Shown here in pieces: positions 1 through 7,323 of a stretch of DNA of 10,271 nt. Numbering within the stretch: the stretch's first letter is position 1; every line of letters starts with the position of its first letter. The notes beneath the pieces were generated by a model. It searched no databases, was not told where the DNA came from, and saw only the letters and a program-made list of their open reading frames with translations. The stretch comes from Syntrophaceae bacterium (GTDB lineage Bacteria; Desulfobacterota; DTXE01): the NCBI GenBank assembly GCA_012962595.1, contig DTXE01000180.1:1-10271 (forward strand), given 5' to 3'. Made by a program: the position numbers and the translations under genes.

Positions 1-251
1 CTTTGCACAATGTTTGGTGCAGTATAAACTTCACCATCTAAAACCACAGCCATACGTTTACCTACTGATTTTTCTGTAAAGTCACCAAAAATCTTTAAAA
101 GAGATTCTCTTAAAAAATTAAGGATTTTAGCGAAAATTGTCTGGTTTTTGGAATTTTGAATTTGGAATTTGTTTGGTATTTGTGATTTTAATCCCTGCCT
201 ATATTCCATTTTCATATTTCTTTGTGGCCCGGAGGGCCATGAGGGTTTCAT
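1..251 (-). pseudogene. Chimeric open frame ending in a 5'-truncated SecD-like fragment (runs off left edge)
   Basis: From the ATG at 251-249 the minus strand is open for 83 codons up to the window edge. A GGAG Shine-Dalgarno lies 10 nt upstream (262-265). Residues 1-52 (beginning MKPSWPSGPQ) match nothing I know; residues 21-41 come from AT-rich near-repeats (TTTGGAATTT at 147-156 and 161-170). From about residue 53 (position ~95) the frame reads KIFGDFTEKSVGKRMAVVLD, then GEVYTAPNI. This matches the conserved SecD segment with a (F/T)..NVG(K/R)..A.VLDG.VY.AP.I pattern. SecD is the membrane partner of SecF in Sec-dependent protein export, and in full-length proteins this segment follows a first membrane helix and much of the periplasmic P1 region. 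Neither is present here. I infer a truncated duplicate or pseudogene whose start is supplied by the repeat at 206-265. The left end is unseen, so its downstream extent is unknown. The SecD similarity is fairly sure; expression and function are not. Confidence 0.6.
147..171. repeat. Short AT-rich direct repeat
   Basis: TTTGGAATTT occurs at 147-156 and again at 161-170, separated by TGAA, giving a 14-bp period. It is low-complexity sequence inside the 5' part of the chimeric SecD-like frame. It translates there to a Q/N/K-rich stretch unlike any SecD N-terminus, which supports that part being intergenic in origin. Confidence 0.6.
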
Positions 252-265
252 GTGGAAATAGCTCC
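206..265 (-). repeat. Repeat copy A (RBS/start cassette plus hairpin core)
   Basis: Read on the minus strand, the 19-bp cassette GGAGCTATTTCCACATGAA (265-247) runs into a core (252-206) that ends ATATGAAAATGG. Both parts recur around 1122-1183: the cassette with 18/19 identity and the core with roughly 40 of 46 positions matching and a 2-bp indel. On the plus strand, positions 208-217 pair with 250-259 (10 pairs, two G-T) and TGGCCC at 225-230 pairs with GGGCCA at 234-239 around a GGA loop, so the unit is an imperfect palindrome. It carries the ATG at 251 used by the SecD-like open frame. The palindromic, duplicated form suggests a dispersed repeat family; copy number elsewhere cannot be judged from this window. 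Confidence 0.75.
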
Positions 266-451
266 TCTAATTTGGAGGCAGGAGGGTAAGGAAACTCCGG
301 ATTTTCCTGATAGGCTACGGTCGCGTTCCGTCTGAGAAAGGAAGGTCTACACCATTTTCTCAATTCTTACGCTACCGGTTTGGGTTGTTCTCGACCTAGC
401 TTTAATTTATCCTTCTCATCAATTGCAGACAATCCTTAATAAGATTTGAGA
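266..451. other. Gap with broken coding-like frames, no gene assigned
   Basis: No intact gene is supported here. On the minus strand one frame reads LSAIDEKDKLKLGREQPKPV then A and a TAA (stop at 370-368). The same frame continues after the stop for 57 codons, through RRNATVAYQENPEFPYPPAS and on into repeat copy A, where it ends in TAG. These stretches have protein-like composition but no good start codon or Shine-Dalgarno. They could be the decayed end of a gene, possibly once continuous with the 224-residue protein just upstream, or part of the repeat family. I looked for tRNA, riboswitch and terminator structures and saw none I could defend. Confidence 0.4.
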
Positions 452-1126
452 TCAATGCCAATTCTTAATTCGGACATCAAATTCTTTTACCTTTCTGTCA
501 CCCAGGAAGCGGTCATCCCGGAGCACTAAAATGACCTGGCCCCAATCTCTTCCTAACTCAGGCCAGACAATATTCTCAGCAATAGACTTTATGGTCTTGC
601 TAAACATCTGGGAACCCTGATGGGTGTGTTTCTCCACGAAGAGAAAGAAGGTAAACAGGCGGCTAAATACCATTAAGTTATATCTGTCTAGGGGAAGACC
701 ATTCCTCTTCCTGCTATCAATGCGGTGAGCCAGGTCTTTCATCTGGTTAAACAGAGGCACTTTAATCTGGTTCTGGACCACTTCATCCAATAACGAATAC
801 TCAGCCCCCATGGCATCATATTCTTGAAGGGTAAAATCATTGATTAGAAGTTTTTCACGGATAAATTCAGAGCACTCCTTTTTGAGAAAATCCGTCAGCA
901 GCAAAAAACCCAGATCCGTCCTCCAGTGATCGAGGACTTCAGGGTTCATCCCTGACCGATCAGCGATTTCACTGATGGATAATGCTCCCCTGTAGATATG
1001 GAGCAAGGCAGCACTATAGAGATTTTTGGGGAAGATTACTTTACGCCTCCCTACCTCCTTCTCTTTCTTCTCACCATATTCTTGGATATTCTTGGTTATC
1101 CACTTAAGGCAGAGAAAATCATTCAT
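452..1126 (-). CDS. Uncharacterised 224-residue protein with HTH-like segment
   Basis: The family is not recognised. The protein is soluble, with no signal peptide or membrane segment. Residues ~50-75 (LSISEIADRSGMNPEVLDHW) look like a helix-turn-helix of the kind found in regulators and in the N-termini of transposase OrfA-type proteins. The rest is mainly helical and rich in charged and aromatic residues, ending in a basic/acidic tail (RIKNWH). No DDE, serine-recombinase or tyrosine-recombinase residues are apparent. The ATG at 1126 is preceded by GGAG (1137-1140) with a 10-nt spacer, both inside repeat copy B. The gene follows the atp terminator, so it is probably transcribed separately, but no convincing promoter is visible. 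It sits between two direct repeats (247-265 and 1122-1140), as a passenger of an insertion would. It could be a DNA-binding regulator, a remnant of a mobile-element gene, or a lineage-specific orphan. Coding status is likely on length and codon pattern. Confidence 0.65.
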   Translation of the reverse strand: MNDFLCLKWITKNIQEYGEKKEKEVGRRKVIFPKNLYSAALLHIYRGALSISEIADRSGMNPEVLDHWRTDLGFLLLTDFLKKECSEFIREKLLINDFTLQEYDAMGAEYSLLDEVVQNQIKVPLFNQMKDLAHRIDSRKRNGLPLDRYNLMVFSRLFTFFLFVEKHTHQGSQMFSKTIKSIAENIVWPELGRDWGQVILVLRDDRFLGDRKVKEFDVRIKNWH

Positions 1127-1183
1127 GTGAAAATAGCTCCATTTTCATATTTGTTTGTGACTGAAGGTCATGAATGTTTCATG
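1122..1183 (-). repeat. Repeat copy B (hairpin core plus RBS/start cassette)
   Basis: On the minus strand the core (1183-1139) comes first and is followed by the cassette GGAGCTATTTTCACATGAA (1140-1122), which gives the 224-residue gene its Shine-Dalgarno and ATG. Copy A has the same two parts in the order cassette then core, as if both were taken from a tandem array with a period near 60 bp. The core contains TGACT-GAA-GGTCA (plus strand, 1158-1170), the counterpart of TGGCCC-GGA-GGGCCA in copy A. Additionally ATATGAAAAT (minus, 1150-1141) can pair with ATTTTCACAT (1134-1125), placing GGAGCT in a 6-nt loop. Confidence 0.75.
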
Positions 1184-1208
1184 GTATTCAATGATATTAG
1201 GAAAGTTT

Positions 1209-1245
1209 AAAAAATAAAGGGGGTAAGCCCTTGGACTCCCCCCTT
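1209..1245 (-). terminator. Rho-independent terminator of the ATP synthase operon
   Basis: On the minus strand AAGGGGG (1245-1239) pairs with CCCCCTT (1223-1217). The intervening 15 nt can extend the stem imperfectly (AGTCC with GGCTT). The stem is followed by TA and six T residues (1214-1209). It lies 21 nt after the atpC stop codon. There is no T tract on the plus-strand side, so it acts only in the direction of the atp genes. Confidence 0.9.
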
Positions 1246-1266
1246 AAAAAATAACCTTTTATGGAA

Positions 1267-1677
1267 TCATCTAGCCTTTTCTGCAATCTTAAGCCTAGCT
1301 TGGGCCCTCTCTAAGGCGGCTCTAGCCTGTTCCACATCTATAGGTTCTGTTTTCGCAAGCTCCAACTGCTTCAGCGCCTCCTCTTTTGCCTTTCTGGCCC
1401 TTTCAATATCAATCTCCTCGGCCTTCTCAGCGGCAGAAACCAGAATCCTGACCTTGTCGTCCAAGACCTCTGCAAAACCATCGGTAATCGCCACATAATA
1501 GGCATTACCACCTATACGATAGCGTACCTCCCCAGGTTTAACCGTGGTTAGAAAAGGGGTATGGCCAGGTAAAACACCAAACTCACCTAACACTCCAGGG
1601 GCCATTACTATATCCACCTCTTCTTGTACCACCATTTTCTCAGGGGTAACTACTTCTAATAAAACCTTTCCTGCCAT
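1267..1677 (-). CDS. atpC: F-type ATP synthase subunit epsilon
   Basis: Epsilon is part of the central stalk of F1, couples gamma rotation to the c-ring and can inhibit ATP hydrolysis. The 136 residues match the family length. The N-terminal beta-sandwich (residues 1-84) includes the typical GEFGVLPGHTPFLTTVKPGE (31-50), and residues ~85-136 form the charged helical hairpin (IDIERARKAKEEALKQLE). An AGGTGA Shine-Dalgarno (1687-1682) ends 4 nt before the ATG. It is the last gene of the atp operon, 24 nt after atpD, and is followed directly by the terminator at 1209-1245. Nothing is odd about it. Confidence 0.96.
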   Translation of the reverse strand: MAGKVLLEVVTPEKMVVQEEVDIVMAPGVLGEFGVLPGHTPFLTTVKPGEVRYRIGGNAYYVAITDGFAEVLDDKVRILVSAAEKAEEIDIERARKAKEEALKQLELAKTEPIDVEQARAALERAQARLKIAEKAR

Positions 1678-1701
1678 GAGATCACCTTGCTTCCGTTATT
1701 A

Positions 1702-3153
<1,452 letters not shown>

Positions 3154-3157
3154 CTAT

Positions 3158-4039
3158 TTATCCCTTTAATGCCTCAGCACCACCCACAATATCCATAAGC
3201 TCCGCGGTGATAGCTGCCTGCCTGGCCTTATTCATTGCCAGAGTTAAATTGGTAATCATATCACCACAATTTCTAGTGGCATTGTCCATGGCGGTCATCC
3301 TGGCTGCATGCTCACTGACTGCTGTTTCCCATAGACAGTTGAGAATCTGGACGTTGATGTACGTAGGTAATAAATCCCTTACAATAGCAGTTACCGAGGG
3401 CTCATAGATGTAATCTAAAGGTATGACACCCCTTTTTGGTTCCTCCGTGGTCTCTGCCAGGGGAATAGGTATTAGCTGCATAATAGTGGGCCTCTGAATG
3501 ACCATACTTACGAAGTGAGAGAATAGTATATGGACCTCATCACAGTTCCCTGTTAAAAAGAGGTCAGTGACCTCCTTACCAATTTCTGAGGCGGTGGACA
3601 TATTGGGTTTTTCCAGTATCCCTCTCTCTTCTCGTCTTCTCTCTACCTTCCGGCGGCGAAAATAGTCCCTACCCTTGCGCCCTAGGGTGGTGAGGGAGAT
3701 TTTTTGACCCTTGGCTGATCTCTCTTTCATGAATCCCTCGGCGGTAGCAATCAGATTGGCATTGAAGGCACCACAGAGACCCCGGTCAGAGGTTAGCAAG
3801 ATAATCTCTACCGTATTAACTTCATCACGGGGAAGGAGGAGCGGATGTATCCCAGGATCGCCTCTGGCCTTCACACTCTGCAAAAGCTCCATAAATTTAT
3901 GGGCATAGGGACGGAAACTCGCCATCTTATCTTGGGTGGTGCGGAGCTTGGCAGAGGCCACCATATTCATGGCCCTGGTTATCTTCTGAGTTTTCTTAAC
4001 TCCCTCGATTTTCCTCTTAATATCTCTGAGTGTAGCCAT
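3158..4039 (-). CDS. atpG: F-type ATP synthase subunit gamma
   Basis: Gamma is the rotating central shaft that drives the conformational cycle of the alpha/beta hexamer. The 293 residues fit the family (about 285-300). Conserved ends are visible: IKRKIEGVKKTQKITRAMNM at 7-26 and, near the C-terminus, ITAELMDIVGGAEAL. The central SDRGLCGAFNAN (84-95) is the usual Rossmann-like region. A very basic stretch, RRRKVERRREER (128-139), occupies the variable middle part. GGAGG lies 3 nt before the ATG at 4039. It is spaced 30 nt from atpA and 34 nt from atpD, in the standard order. Confidence 0.96.
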   Translation of the reverse strand: MATLRDIKRKIEGVKKTQKITRAMNMVASAKLRTTQDKMASFRPYAHKFMELLQSVKARGDPGIHPLLLPRDEVNTVEIILLTSDRGLCGAFNANLIATAEGFMKERSAKGQKISLTTLGRKGRDYFRRRKVERRREERGILEKPNMSTASEIGKEVTDLFLTGNCDEVHILFSHFVSMVIQRPTIMQLIPIPLAETTEEPKRGVIPLDYIYEPSVTAIVRDLLPTYINVQILNCLWETAVSEHAARMTAMDNATRNCGDMITNLTLAMNKARQAAITAELMDIVGGAEALKG

Positions 4040-4069
4040 AAACCTCCGCCCTCATCTCAAATATATTTA

Positions 4070-5587
4070 TCATTCACCGACCTGGAAGACACCATCAAAC
4101 TCTTCCAGGGCCTTTTTCATCTTGGCATCAAGTTCATCACTGATTACCTTTTTCTCTTTAATCTCAGTAAAGATCTCTGGGTATTTTTTACCGATAAAAT
4201 CAAGGAGTTCGCTCTCATATCGCTGTAAGACATGTACTGGATATTTATCCAGAAATCCACGGGTACCAGCATAGATGATGGTAATCTGTCTCTCCTCTGG
4301 CATAGGTTGATACTGTGGCTGCTTCAGTATCTCTATCAGACGGGTGCCGCGCTCTAACATAGCGATTGTGGCCTTATCCAAGTCACTGCCGAACTGGGCA
4401 AAGGCCTCCATTTCGCGGAATTGTGCCAGATCTAAGCGAAGACGCCCAGCCACCTGTTTCATGGCCTTGATCTGGGCTGCCCCACCGACCCGCGATACCG
4501 AGAGACCCACATTAATGGCAGGCCGTACACCAGAAAAGAAGAGTCCCGGTTCTAAATAGATCTGTCCATCGGTGATAGAGATAACATTAGTAGGAATATA
4601 GGCAGAGACGTCACCTGCCTGGGTCTCAATAATGGGTAATGCAGTTAAAGAGCCACCACCGTGCTCATCATCATATTTGGCAGCCCGCTCAAGGAGCCTG
4701 GAATGGTTGTAAAAGATGTCGCCGGGGTAGGCTTCACGGCCTGGTGGTCGCCGCAAAAGGAGTGAGATCTGCCGATAGGCAGCAGCCTGTTTGGAAAGGT
4801 CATCATAGACAATTAGACAATGTTGACCGTTATCCCGGAAGTATTCTCCCATGGCACAGCCGGAATAAGGCGCAATATACTGAAGTGTTGCAGGGTCACT
4901 GGCACAGGCTGAAACCACCGTGGTATAGTCCATGGCTCCGTGCCTTCGCAATGTATCTACCACCTGAGCCACAGTGGATTTTTTCTGGCCGATGGCCACA
5001 TAGATACAAAAGATGTCTGTATCCTTTTGGTTGATGATGGCATCAATACCCAAGGCAGTCTTACCAATCTGACGGTCACCAATAATCAACTCCCGTTGCC
5101 CACGCCCTATAGGTGTCATGGAATCGATGGCCTTTAAACCGGTATACATGGGTTCCTTCACCGGTTGCCTGACAACAACCCCAGGGGCAATCTTTTCAAT
5201 CCTTCTAAATTCCTTGGCCTCAATGGGACCCTTGCCATCTAAGGGCTCACCCACTGCGCTGACAACCCTTCCAAGAACGGCTTCACCTACCGGAACCTCT
5301 GCAATACGGCCTGTCCTTTTGACTACATCACCTTCATGGATATGGATGTCTTCACCCATGATGGCGCATCCTACATTATCCTCTTCCAGGTTAAGAACCA
5401 CACCTAGGGTACCATCAGGGAACTCCAACAATTCCATCATCATGGCCTTTTCCACTCCGTAGATTCTGGCAATACCGTCACCTACAGAGAGCACAATGCC
5501 GGTTTCACTCAATTCTACCTTCTTTTCATACCCCTTAATCTGGTCCCTAATAATCTGACTGACTTCTTCTGCCCTTATACTCTCCAT
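4070..5587 (-). CDS. atpA: F-type ATP synthase subunit alpha
   Basis: Alpha is the non-catalytic nucleotide-binding subunit alternating with beta in F1. In 505 residues, Walker A is GDRQIGKT (170-177, K176). The alpha/beta signature [10 protein letters not shown] (356-365) is followed by R366 in SRVGGAAQ, the arginine that reaches into the beta active site. Typical alpha landmarks such as [13 protein letters not shown] (198-210) and [20 protein letters not shown] (309-328) are intact. GGGAGA (5600-5595), located in the end of atpH, ends 7 nt before the ATG at 5587. Only 2 nt separate it from the atpH stop, implying translational coupling. No deviation is seen. Confidence 0.97.
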   Translation of the reverse strand: MESIRAEEVSQIIRDQIKGYEKKVELSETGIVLSVGDGIARIYGVEKAMMMELLEFPDGTLGVVLNLEEDNVGCAIMGEDIHIHEGDVVKRTGRIAEVPVGEAVLGRVVSAVGEPLDGKGPIEAKEFRRIEKIAPGVVVRQPVKEPMYTGLKAIDSMTPIGRGQRELIIGDRQIGKTALGIDAIINQKDTDIFCIYVAIGQKKSTVAQVVDTLRRHGAMDYTTVVSACASDPATLQYIAPYSGCAMGEYFRDNGQHCLIVYDDLSKQAAAYRQISLLLRRPPGREAYPGDIFYNHSRLLERAAKYDDEHGGGSLTALPIIETQAGDVSAYIPTNVISITDGQIYLEPGLFFSGVRPAINVGLSVSRVGGAAQIKAMKQVAGRLRLDLAQFREMEAFAQFGSDLDKATIAMLERGTRLIEILKQPQYQPMPEERQITIIYAGTRGFLDKYPVHVLQRYESELLDFIGKKYPEIFTEIKEKKVISDELDAKMKKALEEFDGVFQVGE

Positions 5588-5589
5588 AA

Positions 5590-6135
5590 TTAAATCTCCC
5601 CCCTTAATGTATCCTTAAGACTCATAAGCTGAGTCCTTACACTACCATCTAAAACCAAATCTCCTACCTTGGCTATAATCCCACCAATGATGCTGGGATC
5701 TTCCTTAACCTCCACTATTATAGACTTTCCAGTCATTTTTTCAAGAGTTTCTCTAATCTTACCTATGCTTTCTTCAGGAAGGGGAATAGCAGAGATTACC
5801 TTGGCCCTTTCTATATTGAGAAACTCATCTAGCAGTTTCTTGTAAAGGAGATTAATCTCTCCTATAAATTGAAGACGCCTCTTTTCAATCAGTAGGTTTA
5901 AAAGACTCTTTATAGTATCGGAAAACTGAACCTTCACCAGTATATTATTTAGGATATTTTTCTGTACATCCCGGCTATACCTGGGACTGGTTAAAACCAG
6001 CTTGACAGCCTCTTCCCTTTCCAAAAGGCGATCTATCTCTTCTAGCTCCTTGGCGTATTCCCGATACTTCCCATCCTCCTTGCCAATGGCCAGCAAGGCC
6101 CTAGCATACTTTTTCCCAATTCTCAGACCAATCAT
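5590..6135 (-). CDS. atpH: F-type ATP synthase subunit delta (OSCP)
   Basis: Delta clamps the peripheral stalk (b'/b) to the top of F1. The 181 residues equal the usual length. The N-terminal helical domain starts with [20 protein letters not shown], and the C-terminal part carries the family ending [20 protein letters not shown] followed by [12 protein letters not shown]. The ATG at 6135 overlaps the atpF stop as ATGA, and GGAGG lies 4 nt upstream, so the two are translationally coupled. The TAA is 2 nt before atpA. The family is poorly conserved in general, but position and ends make the assignment firm. Confidence 0.94.
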   Translation of the reverse strand: MIGLRIGKKYARALLAIGKEDGKYREYAKELEEIDRLLEREEAVKLVLTSPRYSRDVQKNILNNILVKVQFSDTIKSLLNLLIEKRRLQFIGEINLLYKKLLDEFLNIERAKVISAIPLPEESIGKIRETLEKMTGKSIIVEVKEDPSIIGGIIAKVGDLVLDGSVRTQLMSLKDTLRGEI

Positions 6136-6743
6136 TTTGCCTCCACCACCTTTGTCAAGTATTCATCAATCAACCTTTGATGGTCTGTATCTTTAATGTG
6201 TTTTTTTAAAAAATCCTCGGCCATTTTCGCAGAGAGATCTGCCACCTCCTCACGTAACAGGCCTTTTGCCTTCTTGATCTCCTGCTGGATAGCCATTTCA
6301 GCCTCTTCTTTGATCTTGGTAGCAGCCATGTGGGCCTTTTCAATGATCTTTGACTTTTCGGTCTCTCCCTCAGCGATAAAATCCTGAATAATTTTATTCC
6401 TCTCTGTCTCCAAAGCAGATAACTTCTGTTGGTATTCCTCAAGCTTACTCTGTGCTTCCTTTTTCTGCCTCTCCAGATCTTCTAGGGTATTTTTAATGGA
6501 TTCTGTTCGGTTTGAAAAAAACTGTTTGACTGGCTTACGGAGGAGATAAAAAAGAATACCTACCAAAACCACAAAGTTAAGGCTCCGCTTGATAAGATCC
6601 CCTATGGGGGGAGCATGGACCTCCTCATGTGGAACAGCCTCCTCATGCGTGACAGCCTCAGCCAGAAAAGGTATAGATACCACCATAATCAAACAAATAA
6701 TTATATAAAGGGCAATTTTTTTAGGTTTTGAATAGTCCGTCAT
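6132..6743 (-). CDS. atpF: F-type ATP synthase subunit b with signal-like N-terminus
   Basis: Subunit b is one half of the peripheral stalk, anchored in the membrane and reaching to delta and F1. The 203 residues exceed the ~156 of the E. coli protein because of an extra N-terminus: a basic start (KPKK), a hydrophobic segment (residues ~10-27) and AEA (28-30), which resembles a cleavable signal. Next comes an acidic/His-rich stretch with a tandem hexapeptide, EAVTHE and EAVPHE (29-40). The true membrane helix follows (LNFVVLVGILFYLLRK, ~55-70), then a long charged coiled coil. From memory, Geobacter-type b subunits have a similar extended N-terminus and a similar DEYL.KVV ending. GGAAGGAG lies 6 nt before the ATG at 6743, which overlaps the upstream stop as ATGA. 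The longer b of the b'/b pair is called b here. Confidence 0.92.
   Translation of the reverse strand: MTDYSKPKKIALYIIICLIMVVSIPFLAEAVTHEEAVPHEEVHAPPIGDLIKRSLNFVVLVGILFYLLRKPVKQFFSNRTESIKNTLEDLERQKKEAQSKLEEYQQKLSALETERNKIIQDFIAEGETEKSKIIEKAHMAATKIKEEAEMAIQQEIKKAKGLLREEVADLSAKMAEDFLKKHIKDTDHQRLIDEYLTKVVEAK
6624..6659 (-). repeat. 18-bp tandem repeat inside atpF
   Basis: Two adjacent 18-bp units, GAGGCTGTCACGCATGAG and GAGGCTGTTCCACATGAG, differ at 3 positions and encode EAVTHE and EAVPHE. A partial third unit (GAGGTC) follows. It lies in the linker between the signal-like segment and the membrane helix of subunit b and looks like a recent in-frame duplication. Confidence 0.75.
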
Positions 6744-7168
6744 GAAATACTCCTTCCCAAGATCTTTTCTGCTACCTCCCTGGAAAAAGTTTCAATCTGG
6801 GCTCTCAATGCATCCCTAGCCTCTGCAGTATCCTTTGCTATTTGGGCCCGGATTTCATTAGTCTTCTTCTCGACCTCTGCATTTATCTGTTGTAAAAGCC
6901 TCTTTTCTTCCTCCAGTCCCTCTTTTTTCACGCTTTCCCTCTTCTCTAAACCAACCTTTCTGGCAGCGTCCAGCCCCGCATACCATTCCTCTATTCGCCT
7001 TTGTGCCTCTCCATTCAAGGCGCTTATATCGCTTTCCATACCTTTGAATGTCTTATTTCTATCTTCCAATACCTTACGAAGAGGCCTGAAGAATATAAAA
7101 TTTAATATTAAGACCAGCAATAGAAAATTAACCATCTGCCACAGTAAGGTGTAATTTAACTCTATCAC
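6740..7168 (-). CDS. atpF': F-type ATP synthase subunit b' (GTG start)
   Basis: This is the second peripheral-stalk subunit, expected to pair with b as a heterodimer. The 142 residues begin with a membrane helix (about 9-28, WQMVNFLLLVLILNFIFFRP) and continue as a highly charged coiled coil (LEDRNKTF..., EEKRLLQQINAEVEKKTNEI), with the usual REVAEKILGR near the end. There is no signal-like extension, unlike the next gene. The start is GTG at 7168-7166, supported by AAGGAG six nt upstream and by the lack of a suitable ATG. It is the first gene of the atp block, preceded by a 155-nt gap with a promoter candidate, and overlaps atpF by 4 bp. It is called atpX in some delta genomes. Confidence 0.92.
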   Translation of the reverse strand: MIELNYTLLWQMVNFLLLVLILNFIFFRPLRKVLEDRNKTFKGMESDISALNGEAQRRIEEWYAGLDAARKVGLEKRESVKKEGLEEEKRLLQQINAEVEKKTNEIRAQIAKDTAEARDALRAQIETFSREVAEKILGRSIS

Positions 7169-7173
7169 TGCTT

Positions 7174-7180
7174 ACTCCTT
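7174..7180 (-). promoter_or_regulatory. Shine-Dalgarno fixing the GTG start of b'
   Basis: AAGGAG followed by TAAGCA precedes GTG at 7168, a 6-nt spacer. No in-frame ATG lies nearby upstream, so this site decides the GTG start. Confidence 0.8.
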
Positions 7181-7253
7181 CTTAAATATACCTTAATTGG
7201 GCTTTAACCACTAATATCAATAGGTTACAAAAAGAAATCTAGAGACCCTGTTA

Positions 7254-7282
7254 TCTTTACAATATTTTATTTTTTATGTCAA
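7254..7282 (-). promoter_or_regulatory. Candidate sigma70-type promoter for the atp operon
   Basis: A consensus -35 TTGACA (7282-7277) is followed by a 17-nt AT-rich spacer and a weak -10 TAAAGA (7259-7254), with TG directly before it. A start near 7247 would give a leader of about 80 nt before the GTG of b'. The -35 is perfect; the -10 matches at 3 of 6 positions. It is the only promoter-like site in the gap between rodA and the atp genes. Confidence 0.5.
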
Positions 7283-7284
7283 AA

Positions 7285-7311
7285 GATTTTTTAAAGGGTT
7301 TTTTAAAAATC
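7285..7311 (-). terminator. AT-only hairpin after rodA (weak terminator candidate)
   Basis: On the minus strand GATTTTTAAA pairs with TTTAAAAAATC around AAACCC, with one bulged A. It starts 13 nt after the rodA stop. The stem has a single G-C pair and is followed only by TTTT before the -35 box, so it would be a poor terminator. It may attenuate rodA transcription or be a by-product of AT richness. Confidence 0.3.
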
Positions 7312-7323
7312 ATAAAAAAAATT

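Noticed and set aside
266..360. Possible riboswitch or structured RNA (GC-rich patch with GGAAACTCCGG)
   Set aside because: Compared by eye with c-di-GMP, cobalamin and similar consensus cores; no match and no convincing multi-stem fold.
1..1208. CRISPR array or transposon with terminal inverted repeats
   Set aside because: Only two repeat copies about 0.9 kb apart and in direct orientation; no spacers, cas genes, terminal inverted repeats or transposase.
998..1210. 70-residue plus-strand frame with hydrophobic segment, across repeat copy B
   Set aside because: Overlaps the better supported minus-strand HTH gene and the repeat; no Shine-Dalgarno evidence. A small membrane protein or toxin was considered but is not supported.
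4639..5462. Plus-strand open frames opposite atpA
   Set aside because: They mirror the codon pattern of alpha, and their translations look like random Pro/Thr/Ser-rich sequence.
6206..6442. 78-residue minus-strand frame within atpF in another frame
   Set aside because: Arg/Lys-rich shift product of the coiled-coil coding sequence; no start signal.
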